Origin: Candidatus Binatia bacterium
GTDB lineage: Bacteria; Desulfobacterota; Binatia; UBA12015
Length of the DNA: 64,000 bases
Assembly (NCBI GenBank): GCA_029243485.1
Contig: JAQWRY010000062.1
Span: 62,001-126,000, forward strand
Reading direction: 5' to 3'
Shown here: piece after piece, positions 27,823 through 36,892 of the stretch
Layout: each line of letters begins with the position of its first letter
Numbering within the stretch: position 1 is the stretch's first letter
The notes under the pieces: model-generated
Seen by the model: the letters and a program-made list of their open reading frames with translations, nothing else
The model's database searches: none
What the model was told of the DNA's origin: nothing
Made by a program: the position numbers and the translations under genes

Positions 27823-28626
27823 TCAGTCCTCGAACTTCGGCGGCCGGCCTTCTTTGCGCGCCCGGGTCGCCTCCTCGAAGTTCTTCGTCGTCATCCGAAC
27901 GAAGAGCTGCGTGTGACTCTCGAGTTCGACGGCGGCCCGCAGACTTCCGGTCTCGAGGCCTGCCCACATCATGCGCTTGGTAAGCGCGACGCCCTGCGGG
28001 CTCCAGCCGTTGATCTGGTCGGCCAGGTCGAGCGCGGCATCCAGCAGCCCGTCGTCGGGAACGACGCGCGACACGAGTCCCATCTCAGTGGCCTCCTGTG
28101 CGGTCACATCCCGGCCCGACAGCATGATCTCGAACGCACGGGAGGAACCGATCGCACGAGGCAGCAGGAAGCTGAGCCCCAGCTCGGTCGCCGTGAGACC
28201 ATTGTTGATGCCGGCGGCGCGAAAGTAAGCCGACTCACCCGCGATCCGTACGTCGGCGCCCAGCGTCAGGCAGAACCCGCCTCCGACTGCGGCTCCGTTG
28301 ATCGCGCAGATCACCGGTTGCTGCATCCGCTGCATCGCCGGAACCAGATCCGCGAGTACGGACATCGCCTTCGTCGCGATGCGAGTGAGAGTCAGACCGT
28401 CGATGTCCGGCGGCGGCTCCAGGTCGCGCGTGTCCGCACCCGAACAGAAGCCCTTTCCGGTCCCGGTCAGAATCACGCACGTGGTGTCGTTGTCCTTCCC
28501 GACCTGCACGAAGGCCTCGTGCAGCGGGACCATCAATTCGAACGACATCGAGTTCATCCGCTCGGGGCGGTTCATCGTGATGACGCTCGTGTGGGGACGG
28601 GGCTTCGTAATTTCGATCAGGCTCAT
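27823..28626 (-). CDS. Enoyl-CoA hydratase/isomerase family protein
   Basis: A 267-residue crotonase-fold enzyme. Oxyanion-hole segments are FCSGADTRDLEPP (first NH donor) and GAAVGGGFCLTLGADVRIA (second). The catalytic Glu of true hydratases falls in AYFRAAGINNGLTATELGLS, where the usual first Glu position reads as Asn-Gly, so isomerase or hydrolase activity is possible. It acts on acyl-CoA thioesters in beta-oxidation-like pathways. Stands alone, with about 160 non-coding bases before the zinc-ribbon gene. Confidence 0.88.
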   Translation of the reverse strand: MSLIEITKPRPHTSVITMNRPERMNSMSFELMVPLHEAFVQVGKDNDTTCVILTGTGKGFCSGADTRDLEPPPDIDGLTLTRIATKAMSVLADLVPAMQRMQQPVICAINGAAVGGGFCLTLGADVRIAGESAYFRAAGINNGLTATELGLSFLLPRAIGSSRAFEIMLSGRDVTAQEATEMGLVSRVVPDDGLLDAALDLADQINGWSPQGVALTKRMMWAGLETGSLRAAVELESHTQLFVRMTTKNFEEATRARKEGRPPKFED

Positions 28627-29605
28627 GTCGAGAACTCCTCCGTAATCCGCGAACCGAACCCGAGCGCGCCACGCGGCGCAAGCGACACGATCGCGGCGCC
28701 CTCCCGGGAGCGCCGAAGATCAAGACGAACCACCGAAAATCCCCCCCGACGAAACCGCAAATGAACCACCACAAAAGTGACGATTAAAGAATTCGCCGAG
28801 ATTAGATAGCCTCCCCATCGCGATCACGAGCGCCGCGGCTGCGTTCGGGACCGGGGGTCCCCGCCCGGCTCACCCCCGCCCTCGGGCATCATCACTTCTC
28901 ACTCGGAACCACGTCCTGCGATACGTCAGCCTCGTCGTCGCTCGAGCCACGGATTCAGCATAAGACGGCGGCCGACCCGAAGTACCGCGACGTCCCGCTC
29001 CCGATGACGACGTAGGGCGTGGCTCCGTCCGAAACAGATGCCTTGGCTTTCCGCCACCCGTCGCCGGGGTAGTACTCAGACGAGACCACCTTCGGAATTG
29101 CCGTGACCAGCGGATTCGGTTCGCGATACCCGCGCACCATTGTCGACCCGTCGATCCCCACCAACTCGCCGCGCGGACCGCTCTCGCCGGACAGGAAGTG
29201 CACGACAGAGCCGTTGTGAGCGTATGTCGTGCCGCAGACCGCGCAATGCAGACCCCCATCGTTGGACGTGAGCGCAGTGCAGTCCGTCGGGCAGGCAAGC
29301 AGGTCGTGCCACGGTGGTCAGTCCCGCTTCATTCTCATGCCCTCCGGGGGAACGGAGTGCGAACCATCGACTCGGATAGCAGCCTCGACGCCGACTGCGA
29401 ATCAAAGACACCCGCTCCCGGGAGCCGGAGACGCCCCAGCAAGGATCCAAACCGGAACGGGAGAGCACCACCCCAACCAAGGAGACGATGCGGACTCCCG
29501 CCGCCGGCCGAAATCAGCAGAGGCTCCCGTCCCCGCCAAAGATCCAGGCGACCCATCGAAGGTACCACCGACGAACGCCGCCGTGTCGGCCGCCGTGAAC
29601 GGCTC
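28627..29605. other. Kilobase with little recognisable content
   Basis: Between the enoyl-CoA hydratase and the CAT tRNA I find only one weak small ORF (28955-29203). A GGGACC-GGG-GGTCCC inverted repeat lies near 28848-28862. Several overlapping frames are open on both strands merely from the high G+C; none shows family similarity I can recognise. Confidence 0.5.
28955..29203 (-). CDS. Small hypothetical protein, possibly a gene remnant
   Basis: An 82-codon frame from a GTG at 29203. The sequence has a beta-rich secreted look (VSSEYYPGDGWRKAKASVSD, TPYVVIGSGTSRYFGSAAVL). The frame remains open for about 28 more codons upstream without a start codon and there encodes two Cys pairs (ACPTDC and LHCAVCGTTYAHN) that resemble a small zinc knuckle. 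Lack of a start for that part suggests the 3' piece of a broken gene. No family recognised. Confidence 0.3.
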   Translation of the reverse strand: MHFLSGESGPRGELVGIDGSTMVRGYREPNPLVTAIPKVVSSEYYPGDGWRKAKASVSDGATPYVVIGSGTSRYFGSAAVLC

Positions 29606-29633
29606 GGGGTTAGCGAGTCCCCCCGCTAACCCC
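29606..29633. terminator. Hairpin downstream of the CAT tRNA
   Basis: GGGGTTAGCG and CGCTAACCCC form a perfect 10-bp stem with an 8-base loop, 13 bases past the tRNA 3' end on the minus strand. No T-run follows leftward; ATTTT follows on the plus strand. Probably a tRNA transcript end or processing barrier. Confidence 0.45.
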
Positions 29634-29645
29634 GCCATTTTCCAA

Positions 29646-29719
<74 letters not shown>

Positions 29720-29803
29720 TCGCTCCCTGGCAGTGCCGGGGCCGAGTGCTCCAAATCCGATACGAGGTCAGGCGGGCGGTTACAATCCGGGCGACGGGAA
29801 CCC

Positions 29804-31744
29804 CTAGGATCCGTCCGGAACCCAGTCCCCGTCCTCGTCGAAATCGGGCTCGCCGTCTTCCACGGATAACTCGGTCAGCCCAGGAGGGAGCGCGTCCACC
29901 CGAGCCGGCCCCTCTTCCTCCGGTGCCGGCTCCGGTGCGACTGCCGGCGCCGATGCGACTGCCGGCTCCGGTGCGACATCCCGCGGCAGCGCGACACCGC
30001 TGCGGAGCGCTTCGAGAGCGGCCTTCACCCCCTCTTCGTCGCCCCGGTGCTCGGCCGCGCGCAGGCGTGCGATGGTCGACTTGCGGTCTCCCCGGGCCGC
30101 GCGTTGCACGTGCGCTGCGAACCATTCGTCGGCGGCCCGCGCGGCCACGTCACCAATCGCCCCCTCGTCGAGGCGCAGGCGTACACGCTCCGCCATCGCG
30201 GACGGAAGATCGGGCAGCAGCTCGAGCGGTTCGAAGTACTCATCGGTCTCGCGCCGTTCGAGCACGCGCGTCGCGATCGCTTTCAGAACGGGCTCCTCGA
30301 TCAGCTCGACCGCCCCCTCGGTGCGAACGCGCTGCGCGACCCCCTCGTCGCACACGATGAGTTCGACCATCTCGGCGTCAGAACTGAAGCGAACCTGGCC
30401 CGTGCGTCGCGGGGCGCCATGCTGCGGCGCGGAGTCCCTCGGCGACGTGCCGCGCCTTTTCTCCGCGTGCGCCTGCCGCGCGGCCGCGAGCAGCGCGCCG
30501 TCGGAGACGCCCAGCCGCCCAGCCGCACCGCGCACGAGCTTGTCGCGCACGATGGGATCCTTCACACGCGAGAGAACGCCGGCCATCGTGCTCGCCGCGC
30601 GCGCCGTCTCGCCGACGCCTGCATCGGGACCGACGAGGTCGTCCAGGAAGAAGTCGATGAGCGACTGGCCATTCGCAACAAGCGTCTCCATCGCTTCGGT
30701 TCCGCCGCCCTGCACCACACTGTCTGGATCTTCACCCGCGGGGAGGAACACCGCCTTCGGCCACAGGTCGATCTCGTCGACGCAAAGCGGAAACGCGCGG
30801 AGAGCCGCGCGACGGCCGGCTTCGTCGCCGTCGAAGCAAACCACGATTTCCGAGGCGAAACGGCGCGCCAGCCGGAGCTGATCCGTCGTGAGAGCCGTTC
30901 CGAGCACCGCGACCGCGTTCGTCATCCCTGCCTGCGAGAGCGCGATCGCATCCATGTATCCCTCGACGAGCATCACCTGCCCGCGATTCCGAACCTCGTC
31001 GCGTGCGAGCGCCATCCCATAGAGGTGGTGCCCCTTGCGGTAGAGCGGCGACTCGGGGGAGTTCAGGTACTTCGGGCCCTTGGTCTCCCCGATCGCCCGC
31101 CCGCCGAATGCTATGACGCGCCCGGAGAGATCCTGGATCGGGAACATGAGCCGATCGCGAAACATGGGGTACGGCCCGGTGCGGCCTTCGCTAAGCAGAC
31201 CAAGGCGCTTCAGGTCCGGCGTGCTCACGTCGCGCCCGCGGAGCTTCTCGACCCACCCGTCACCGGGAGCGAAGCCGAGACCGAAACGCCGCGACGTCTC
31301 CTCGCTGATGCCGCGGTCCGCGAGGTACTTCTTCGCGCGCTCGCCGCGCTTGCTCTCGTGCAACACGACCTGGAACAGCTCCGCCGCGAGTTGATTCACT
31401 TCGGCGAGACGATCCTGCCCGTGCGCGGAGCGCGACTCGGGGATTGCAACGCCAGCTTTCTCCGCGAGTTCGCGCACGACCTCGGGAAACGTCTGCCCCG
31501 TCATGCGCATGAGGAACGTAAACGCGTTCCCTCCCGCGTTGCACCCAAAGCAGTGGAACGAACCGCGGTCCGGGTTCACGTAGAAGGACGGCGTCTTCTC
31601 TTCGTGAAACGGGCACAGACCGGCGAAGCCCCGACCACTGCGCTTGAGGCTCAGGTGCTCCGAGACCAGGTTCGCAATGTCGACTCGATGTTTGATCTCA
31701 TCGAGGACGGGCTGCGGAATCTCAGGCACGGTCTCCCTTCGCAT
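29804..31744 (-). CDS. dnaG: DNA primase
   Basis: A 646-residue primase that makes RNA primers at the replication fork. The N-terminal CHC2 zinc site is C44-P-F-H47 ... C65-F-G-C68 (GLCPFHEEKTPSFYVN, SFHCFGCNAGG). The Toprim core has VMLVEGYMDAIAL and VVCFDGDEAGRRAALRAF. The C-terminal helicase-binding domain is followed by an unusual Ala/Pro/Glu-rich acidic tail of about 60 residues (repeats of VAPEPA). It follows rpsU, as in the macromolecular-synthesis operon, but rpoD is not next. Start could be ATG 31744 or the GTG at codon 6. Confidence 0.96.
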   Translation of the reverse strand: MRRETVPEIPQPVLDEIKHRVDIANLVSEHLSLKRSGRGFAGLCPFHEEKTPSFYVNPDRGSFHCFGCNAGGNAFTFLMRMTGQTFPEVVRELAEKAGVAIPESRSAHGQDRLAEVNQLAAELFQVVLHESKRGERAKKYLADRGISEETSRRFGLGFAPGDGWVEKLRGRDVSTPDLKRLGLLSEGRTGPYPMFRDRLMFPIQDLSGRVIAFGGRAIGETKGPKYLNSPESPLYRKGHHLYGMALARDEVRNRGQVMLVEGYMDAIALSQAGMTNAVAVLGTALTTDQLRLARRFASEIVVCFDGDEAGRRAALRAFPLCVDEIDLWPKAVFLPAGEDPDSVVQGGGTEAMETLVANGQSLIDFFLDDLVGPDAGVGETARAASTMAGVLSRVKDPIVRDKLVRGAAGRLGVSDGALLAAARQAHAEKRRGTSPRDSAPQHGAPRRTGQVRFSSDAEMVELIVCDEGVAQRVRTEGAVELIEEPVLKAIATRVLERRETDEYFEPLELLPDLPSAMAERVRLRLDEGAIGDVAARAADEWFAAHVQRAARGDRKSTIARLRAAEHRGDEEGVKAALEALRSGVALPRDVAPEPAVASAPAVAPEPAPEEEGPARVDALPPGLTELSVEDGEPDFDEDGDWVPDGS

Positions 31745-31768
31745 GTAGCGACGAGAGAGGGAAGATCG

Positions 31769-31806
31769 CTACGGGGCGCCGACGAGGATTCGTCGGCGCC
31801 CTGTAG
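31769..31806 (-). terminator. Long hairpin between rpsU and dnaG
   Basis: CTACGGGGCGCCGACGA and TCGTCGGCGCCCTGTAG pair over 17 positions (one G-T) around a GGAT loop. It sits between the rpsU stop and the dnaG start. No T-run follows, so it looks like an attenuator or RNase processing site that sets different rpsU and dnaG levels, as is known for the equivalent intergenic region in enterobacteria. Confidence 0.6.
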
Positions 31807-31817
31807 GAAAGGGTGAC

Positions 31818-32015
31818 TTAGCCGGTGCTGCGCGCGGCGCGGCGCAAGCTGCGCTTGCGGGCGGCCAGGGCCTTCTTCTTTCGCTTCACGCTCGGCTTCT
31901 CATAGTGCTCGCGTTTGCGAAGCTCTGAGAGGATGCCGGCCTTTTCGCACTGCTTCTTGAAGCGTCGGATGGCGCTTTCAATTGGTTCGTTCTCTTTGAC
32001 TCGTACTCCAGGCAT
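31818..32015 (-). CDS. rpsU: 30S ribosomal protein S21
   Basis: A 65-residue basic protein: [20 protein letters not shown] at the N-terminus, [20 protein letters not shown] toward the end, matching bS21 (usually about 65-71 residues). It helps 30S subunits bind mRNA. GAGGAAG precedes the ATG at 32015. First gene of the rpsU-dnaG unit. Confidence 0.95.
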   Translation of the reverse strand: MPGVRVKENEPIESAIRRFKKQCEKAGILSELRKREHYEKPSVKRKKKALAARKRSLRRAARSTG

Positions 32016-32098
32016 AGACTTCCTCACCCCCCTCCGGCGGATTTCCGCGAACCCAGGATGTTCGGGGATGGAGGGAGCCGCGTCAAGACTGGGGATTC

Positions 32099-32863
32099 TC
32101 AGCCTTCGCCGCCCAGCAGTCGGGCCCGGACCTCGAGCAGACGCCCCGGGTAGTCGCTGATGATCCCATCCACGCCGGTCCGGACCAGATCGAGCATCGC
32201 GGCCGGTTCGTTGACCGTCCAGGCGTTCACGGCGAGGCCCCTCTCCCGAGCCGCCTCTACGACCCCGACGTCCACCGCCTCGGCCCGCGGATGGAGCGCT
32301 CCGGCCCCGAGGCGGTCCGCCAGGGCAAAAGCGTCGTCGAACGGGTCGAAAATCCACAGGACCCCGATCCTCGCCTCGGACGAGACGTCCCGCAGGGCCT
32401 CGAGGCTGGTGGCATCAAAGGAGGAGAAGATCACCCGGTCGAAAGCATCGCGTTGCGAGACCGCGGCAACGGCAGAGAGCGCCAGGCGACGGGCATCCTC
32501 CTCGGACCCCCGGCATTTGAGCTCGAGGTTCAGGCGCCCGCCGGGAAGGACCGTGTCTAGGGTCTCATCGAGGGTCGGAATCCGCTCACCGGCGAACCGA
32601 GGGTCTTTCCAGGAGCCCGCATCGAGTTTTTGGAGGTCCGCCAGGGACGTCTCCCGGACGGCGCCCTCCCCGTCGCTCGTGCGCTCGAGCGTCCAGTCGT
32701 GAATCACGGCGACGTGGCCGTCCGCGGTGAGCTGCAGATCGCACTCGATCATCTGCGCGCCCTGCTCCAGGGCCCGACGGAAGGACACGAGGGTGTTCTC
32801 GGGATACTCGGCGCAGGAGCCGCGGTGCCCGATGCGCAAGAAGTCAGCGAGCTTGCCCGGCAT
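32099..32863 (-). CDS. Glycerophosphodiester phosphodiesterase
   Basis: A 254-residue GDPD TIM barrel. Catalytic and metal residues are visible in [19 protein letters not shown] (HRG and the Glu of PENT), [18 protein letters not shown] (ExD and the second catalytic His), and ELKCRG. No signal peptide, so it is probably cytoplasmic (UgpQ-like), releasing glycerol-3-phosphate from lipid headgroup diesters. Divergent from prmA, the two starts being about 40 bases apart. Confidence 0.9.
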   Translation of the reverse strand: MPGKLADFLRIGHRGSCAEYPENTLVSFRRALEQGAQMIECDLQLTADGHVAVIHDWTLERTSDGEGAVRETSLADLQKLDAGSWKDPRFAGERIPTLDETLDTVLPGGRLNLELKCRGSEEDARRLALSAVAAVSQRDAFDRVIFSSFDATSLEALRDVSSEARIGVLWIFDPFDDAFALADRLGAGALHPRAEAVDVGVVEAARERGLAVNAWTVNEPAAMLDLVRTGVDGIISDYPGRLLEVRARLLGGEG

Positions 32864-32903
32864 GGCGCCCTTATATCCCAACCGGGCGCGGTCGCCAGGC
32901 CGG

Positions 32904-33854
32904 ATGTCGGGCGCTACGCTGCCTCTCGTGGCGGCTCGCAAGCAGAAATGGACCCGGCTCCGGCTCCCCGTTCCGCTCGAGGCAACCGATGCGATCGCCG
33001 CGCTCTGCATCGAGCTCGGTGCCCCGGGAGTGGTGACCGGCCAAACGGATTTCCGAAGGAAGAAGAAGACCTCGACACGGGTCGCCCGCACGACGCGCAT
33101 CGAGGCCTACTTCCCGCCCGACGTCCCTCGCCGTCGTCTCGAAAAGCAGCTGCGTACCGCACTCGAAGGCGTACAGACACACTTCGCCAAGCTCGACCCG
33201 AAACGCGCGAACGTGGAGCCGTTCGAAACCGGCGACTACGGAAACGCATGGCGAGCCCATTTCCCGCCGATCACGGTCGGAAAGTACCTCGTCATCGCAC
33301 CGAGCTGGCACGACGTCGAAGACGAGGGGAAACACATCCTGCGCGTCGACCCGGGCCAGGCGTTCGGAACGGGCCATCATCCCACGACGCGCGGTTGTCT
33401 TCTGGAAGTCGAGCAGGCCTGTGCGAAGACTCCGCCGAAGAGAGGTCTCGACGTCGGATGCGGCTCCGGCGTTCTCGCGCTCGCGATGCGGGCGTTCGGC
33501 GTCCGCCGCGTCGCCGCGGTCGACAACGATCCGATCGCAATCGAGGCGACGATCGACGCCGCGAAGACGAACGGGCTCGGTCCCATTGCGACCGGGGCCT
33601 CGCTGCAATCGCGACGCGGACGTTACGACCTGATCGTCGCCAACCTGTTCGCGAACCTCCTCGCCGAACTCGCACCGGCGTTGGCCGCGCGACTCACGCC
33701 CGGCGGGAAGCTGATCGTGTCCGGACTTCTCGATAGTCAGGAGAAGGACGTGCGCAAGGCGCTTCGGGGCGCGGGCCTGCGGATTCGACGGCGGCGCTGT
33801 CTGTCGACGTGGGTCACGTTGGTCGCGCAAGCGCCGGCGGCACCGGAGGTGTGA
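32904..33854 (+). CDS. prmA: Ribosomal protein L11 methyltransferase
   Basis: About 316 residues. N-terminal substrate-binding domain begins WTRLRLPVP; then the methyltransferase domain with DPGQAFGTGHHPTTRGCL, SAM motif LDVGCGSGVLALAMRAFG and IVANLFANLLAEL (the NLFAN motif corresponding to the NILAN of PrmA). It trimethylates L11. The ATG at 32904 has a weak AGG upstream; a GTG at 32928 is an alternative closer to the conserved start. First gene of a rightward prmA-rsmE-RDD-gshB unit. Confidence 0.92.
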   Translation: MSGATLPLVAARKQKWTRLRLPVPLEATDAIAALCIELGAPGVVTGQTDFRRKKKTSTRVARTTRIEAYFPPDVPRRRLEKQLRTALEGVQTHFAKLDPKRANVEPFETGDYGNAWRAHFPPITVGKYLVIAPSWHDVEDEGKHILRVDPGQAFGTGHHPTTRGCLLEVEQACAKTPPKRGLDVGCGSGVLALAMRAFGVRRVAAVDNDPIAIEATIDAAKTNGLGPIATGASLQSRRGRYDLIVANLFANLLAELAPALAARLTPGGKLIVSGLLDSQEKDVRKALRGAGLRIRRRRCLSTWVTLVAQAPAAPEV

Positions 33855-33855
33855 G

Positions 33856-34566
33856 ATGCCGCGCCTGTTTGTCGACGTGTCGAGCGACGACACCGATCGG
33901 GCCACGGTCGATGCGGACGGCGTGCGACACCTGCGCGCGTTACGCCTCGGCCCGGGCGATGGTCTCGAAGCGATCGTCGGGCCCGGAGAGGTCCGCCTCG
34001 CGACCATCGAGACCCTCGGGAAGCGCGGGGCGAAACTTCGGCTCGGCGAGTCGGTTCACCTCGGCGCGGTCGATCCCGGCCGGCCGCTGATCCTCGCCGT
34101 CGGCCTCGCCGATTTCTCGCGTTTCGACTCGGTAGTGGAAAAGGCGACCGAGCTCGGCGCCACGCACATCGTTCCCCTACGCACGGCACGGACGCAGATC
34201 GGGAAGCTCACCGATTCACGGCGGCAGCGCTGGCACCGGATCGCACGGGCTGCGTGCGAACAGTGCGGACGCACCCAGCCGCCGGAGATCAGCGCCGAGA
34301 TCGGCCTTGACGACGTGCGGGCCCATCTCCCTAAGCCGTCGCACCGGGTCGTCCTCTCGCCCAACGGCGAACGACAGTGGGACGGGGAGACCGGGGACCA
34401 GCAACCGCTCGTTCTCTTCGTCGGCCCGGAGGGCGGATTCACCACCGAGGAGGTCCAAGCGCTGTGCCGCGACGGCGCACACGCCCGAACCCTCGGACCA
34501 CGCATTCTTCGGTTCGAAACGGCCGCCGCGGCCGCGCTCGCGATCGCGGGCACGAGGCGGCCATGA
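33856..34566 (+). CDS. rsmE: 16S rRNA m3U1498 methyltransferase
   Basis: A 236-residue SPOUT-family enzyme. N-terminal PUA-like HLRALRLGPGDGLEAI, then the knotted SAM domain with VVEKATELGATHIVPLRTAR, RIARAACEQCGRTQPPEI, and FVGPEGGFTTEEV with GPRILRFETAAAAALAI at the trefoil knot. It starts one base after prmA ends; prmA-rsmE adjacency is widespread. Confidence 0.95.
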   Translation: MPRLFVDVSSDDTDRATVDADGVRHLRALRLGPGDGLEAIVGPGEVRLATIETLGKRGAKLRLGESVHLGAVDPGRPLILAVGLADFSRFDSVVEKATELGATHIVPLRTARTQIGKLTDSRRQRWHRIARAACEQCGRTQPPEISAEIGLDDVRAHLPKPSHRVVLSPNGERQWDGETGDQQPLVLFVGPEGGFTTEEVQALCRDGAHARTLGPRILRFETAAAAALAIAGTRRP

Positions 34567-34609
34567 GCGCCGACTGGCGTTGGCCCCGACCATCTGGAAT
34601 GACCACCTC

Positions 34610-35347
34610 ATGAGCCGCTGCAACGAGTGTGGCCAGCCGGTGCACCCGCACCAACTCACGTGCGGGTCGTGCGGTGCGTCCTTGCGAGAGGATCGCCCGC
34701 CAGGCGCGGAAGACGATACACTCGAGAAGCCGGACGAGACCGAGGGTTTCGTGCTCAGCGATCCGCTGGACCTGCGAGACGGCGACCGCGTCGCTGCCCC
34801 CCCGCCCACGGCCGAGAAACCGGAGCCCGCTCCGCGCCGCCGTCGCAGGCGGGTCCGGGCGCGCACCCGCGGGCCGGTGTCGTCACCGGCGTTCGTGTCA
34901 CGCGCATGGGCTCTCGTGGTCGACGCGATGATCCTCACTCTCGCCTCGGCCACCCTGCCGACGATCGCCTGGATCGGCATTCGCGCGGCCGAAGCCGTGA
35001 GTGGCACCACCGAGCTGTACGACGATGTGATCACGGAACAACTGACAGCCATCGGCCGGATCGCCCTGGTCGCGAGCTACTTCGTGTTCCTCACCGCCAG
35101 CACCGGCCAAACCGTCGGCAAGGGCCTCATGGACCTCCACGTCGTGCGGGCCGATGGCCAGCCGCCCGATCCCCTTCAGAGCCTCATGCGCTTCGTCGGG
35201 TACCTGTTCTCCGCGCTTCCCCTCGGGTTCGGATTCATCCTCGCGGCCTTCACTCCGAGACGCGCCCTCCACGACTACCTCGCGGGAACCGTAGTCGCCC
35301 GCCCGCGTGACATGCCCAACCCGGAAAGCGGAGATACGCCGACATGA
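34610..35347 (+). CDS. Zinc-ribbon and RDD-domain membrane protein
   Basis: A 245-residue protein. N-terminal zinc ribbon CNECGQPVHPHQLTCGSCGA, a disordered Pro/Arg-rich linker to about residue 90, then an RDD domain with three hydrophobic spans (WALVVDAMILTLASATLPTI, LVASYFVFLTASTGQTVG, LFSALPLGFGFILAAF) and the RDD-type Arg and Asp residues (SRAWALVVDAMI, RRALHDYLAGTVV). RDD proteins are small membrane proteins, some acting as cation antiporters. The start is ATG 34610; the stop overlaps gshB by four bases. Confidence 0.82.
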   Translation: MSRCNECGQPVHPHQLTCGSCGASLREDRPPGAEDDTLEKPDETEGFVLSDPLDLRDGDRVAAPPPTAEKPEPAPRRRRRRVRARTRGPVSSPAFVSRAWALVVDAMILTLASATLPTIAWIGIRAAEAVSGTTELYDDVITEQLTAIGRIALVASYFVFLTASTGQTVGKGLMDLHVVRADGQPPDPLQSLMRFVGYLFSALPLGFGFILAAFTPRRALHDYLAGTVVARPRDMPNPESGDTPT

Positions 35348-36306
35348 GCAGCCCCAAGCTTCGCATCGGTTTCGTGATGGACCCGCTGGACGGGATCGAC
35401 ACCGAAAGGGACACGACGTTCGTCTTCCTCGAGGAGGCCGGCGCCCGAAACCACGAGTGCCTGTACATCCGCCCAGAGAGCCTCTCGATTCGCAACGGCA
35501 CGCCCGAGGCGAAGGTGCGCGAGGTGTCGGTGCGTCGCAAGGTCGGCGATCACTTCACGCTCGGTGAAGAACGACCCGCCGCTCTCGAAGAGCTCGACGT
35601 GGTGCTCCTCCGTAAGGACCCGCCCTTCGACATGGAGTTCTTCTTCGACACGCACGTCGCGTCGATGGCGGACTCCGGCAAGGTGCTCGTGCTCAACGAC
35701 CCGCGCGGCCTGCGCGACGCAAACGAGAAGCTCTACGCCCTGCACTTCCCCGACGTGATCCCCGAGAACCTCGTCAGCGCCGACATGGAATTGCTGAAGG
35801 AGTTCCTGGTCGACCTCGGCGGCGAGATGATCGTAAAGCCTCTCGATGGCTGCGGCGGCACGGGCATCTTCCACGTGAAGTCCGGCGACCGGAACGTGAA
35901 CGCGATCCTCGAGGCGTCCACCGACACCGGACGAACCCGCGTCATGGCACAGCGTTACCTCCCCGAGGTGCGCCAGGGCGACAAACGCATCATCCTCATC
36001 GACGGCGAGCCGCTGGGCGGCGTACTGCGGGTCCCGGGCGAAGCGGAAACCCGCTCCAACTTCCACGTCGGCGGCTCGGCCGCAAAGTCCCCCCTCACCG
36101 AGCGCGACCGCGAAATCTGCGCCGCGGTGGCCCCGAAGCTGAAGGAGGACGGCCTCGTGTTCGTAGGCCTCGACGTGATCGGCGATTACCTGACCGAGGT
36201 GAACGTCACGAGCCCGACCGGCGTCCAGGAGATCAACGCCCTCGACGGCGTGAAGCTCGAGGCCAACATGCTCGACTGGATCGAGCGCCACGCCCCGGGC
36301 CGGTGA
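35344..36306 (+). CDS. gshB: Glutathione synthetase
   Basis: A 320-residue ATP-grasp ligase joining gamma-Glu-Cys and Gly. Conserved blocks: FVMDPLDGIDTERDTTFVFL, LLRKDPPFDMEFFF, EMIVKPLDGCGGTGIFHV (ATP-binding), RSNFHVGGSAAKSPLTERD, and VNVTSPTGVQEINALDG. The genomic partner gshA is not in the window. ATG overlaps the RDD gene stop. Confidence 0.95.
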   Translation: MSSPKLRIGFVMDPLDGIDTERDTTFVFLEEAGARNHECLYIRPESLSIRNGTPEAKVREVSVRRKVGDHFTLGEERPAALEELDVVLLRKDPPFDMEFFFDTHVASMADSGKVLVLNDPRGLRDANEKLYALHFPDVIPENLVSADMELLKEFLVDLGGEMIVKPLDGCGGTGIFHVKSGDRNVNAILEASTDTGRTRVMAQRYLPEVRQGDKRIILIDGEPLGGVLRVPGEAETRSNFHVGGSAAKSPLTERDREICAAVAPKLKEDGLVFVGLDVIGDYLTEVNVTSPTGVQEINALDGVKLEANMLDWIERHAPGR

Positions 36307-36383
36307 ATCACGCGAGAAACACTAAGCGTTGACTCAACGGAACCCGCCCGTTATCTCGACTTCTTCGATCGTCTTGGGCACCT

Positions 36384-36456
36384 GGCCAGGTAGCTCAGTT
36401 GGTAGAGCAGCAGACTGAAAATTTGCGTGTCCCTGGTTCAAATCCAGGTCTGGCCA
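36384..36456 (+). tRNA. tRNA-Phe (GAA)
   Basis: A 73-base cloverleaf: acceptor GGCCAGG/TCTGGCC with A73, D-arm GCTC/GAGC, anticodon arm GCAGA-CTGAAAA-TTTGC, T-arm CCTGG-TTCAAAT-CCAGG. Anticodon GAA. CCA not encoded; a T6 run follows at once and may serve as terminator. Confidence 0.95.
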
Positions 36457-36484
36457 TTTTTTACTTCCCCCGGGACGGCAGCCC

Positions 36485-36697
36485 CTAGAAAAGTCGCCGG
36501 GCCAGCGCCGACATCAGATCGGTCGCCAATTTCGACTGCACCTGCTCCGAGCCCCGGCCCTGCGTCCTGATGTTCTTGACTGCCTCGGACATGGACATGC
36601 CCAGACGCACAACCCGATCCGGAGTCACGTACACCACGGACCCCGACCAAGGGTTGGGCGCTCCCGGAAGGTAGACCACGACGGCCCCCTTCTCCGT
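36485..36697 (-). pseudogene. C-terminal fragment of a DUF502 membrane protein
   Basis: The frame after the preceding stop reads TEKGAVVVYLPGAPNPWSGS, VVYVTPDRVVRLGMSMSEAV, which is the conserved end of DUF502 proteins (F-L/V-P-x-x-P-N-P-x-S-G ... D-M-S-x-E-x-A). The whole N-terminal part with the two membrane spans is missing. It directly follows, in the same frame, a TPR fragment of another family. Confidence 0.65.
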
Positions 36698-36892
36698 TCA
36701 GTCCACCTCGTACATGTGCTGAGGATCGTGATCGACGAACGTCATCACGTGTTCGCAATGCTCCCGCGCCCGGCCCAGGTTGCCGAGGAAGAGCTCTCGG
36801 TCCGCGAGCATACAAAACACGCCGGCTTCGATGCGACTGTCGCCAATCCGCCGAGCGACGACGAGACCCTCGTTCAGGAGCTCGTGCTCGCG
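36698..36892 (-). pseudogene. TPR fragment of a cyclase-ATPase-type protein
   Basis: The piece REHELLNEGLVVARRIGDS, GVFCMLADRELFLGNLGRAR, TFVDHDPQHMYEVD resembles the TPR repeats found at the end of large class III cyclase/AAA-ATPase proteins, including the DPxHxxxY-type repeat end. It is joined by a frame change to the cyclase remnant upstream and ends at a TGA. Could derive from the same original gene with its ATPase middle deleted. Confidence 0.55.

Noticed and set aside
30047-31816. 589-codon ORF opposite dnaG
   Set aside because: Complement of an intact primase with zinc and Toprim motifs; no family signal of its own.
31818-32357. Long N-terminal extension of rpsU
   Set aside because: The S21 family is about 65-71 residues and a good ribosome site precedes the ATG at 32015; the extension overlaps the phosphodiesterase gene.
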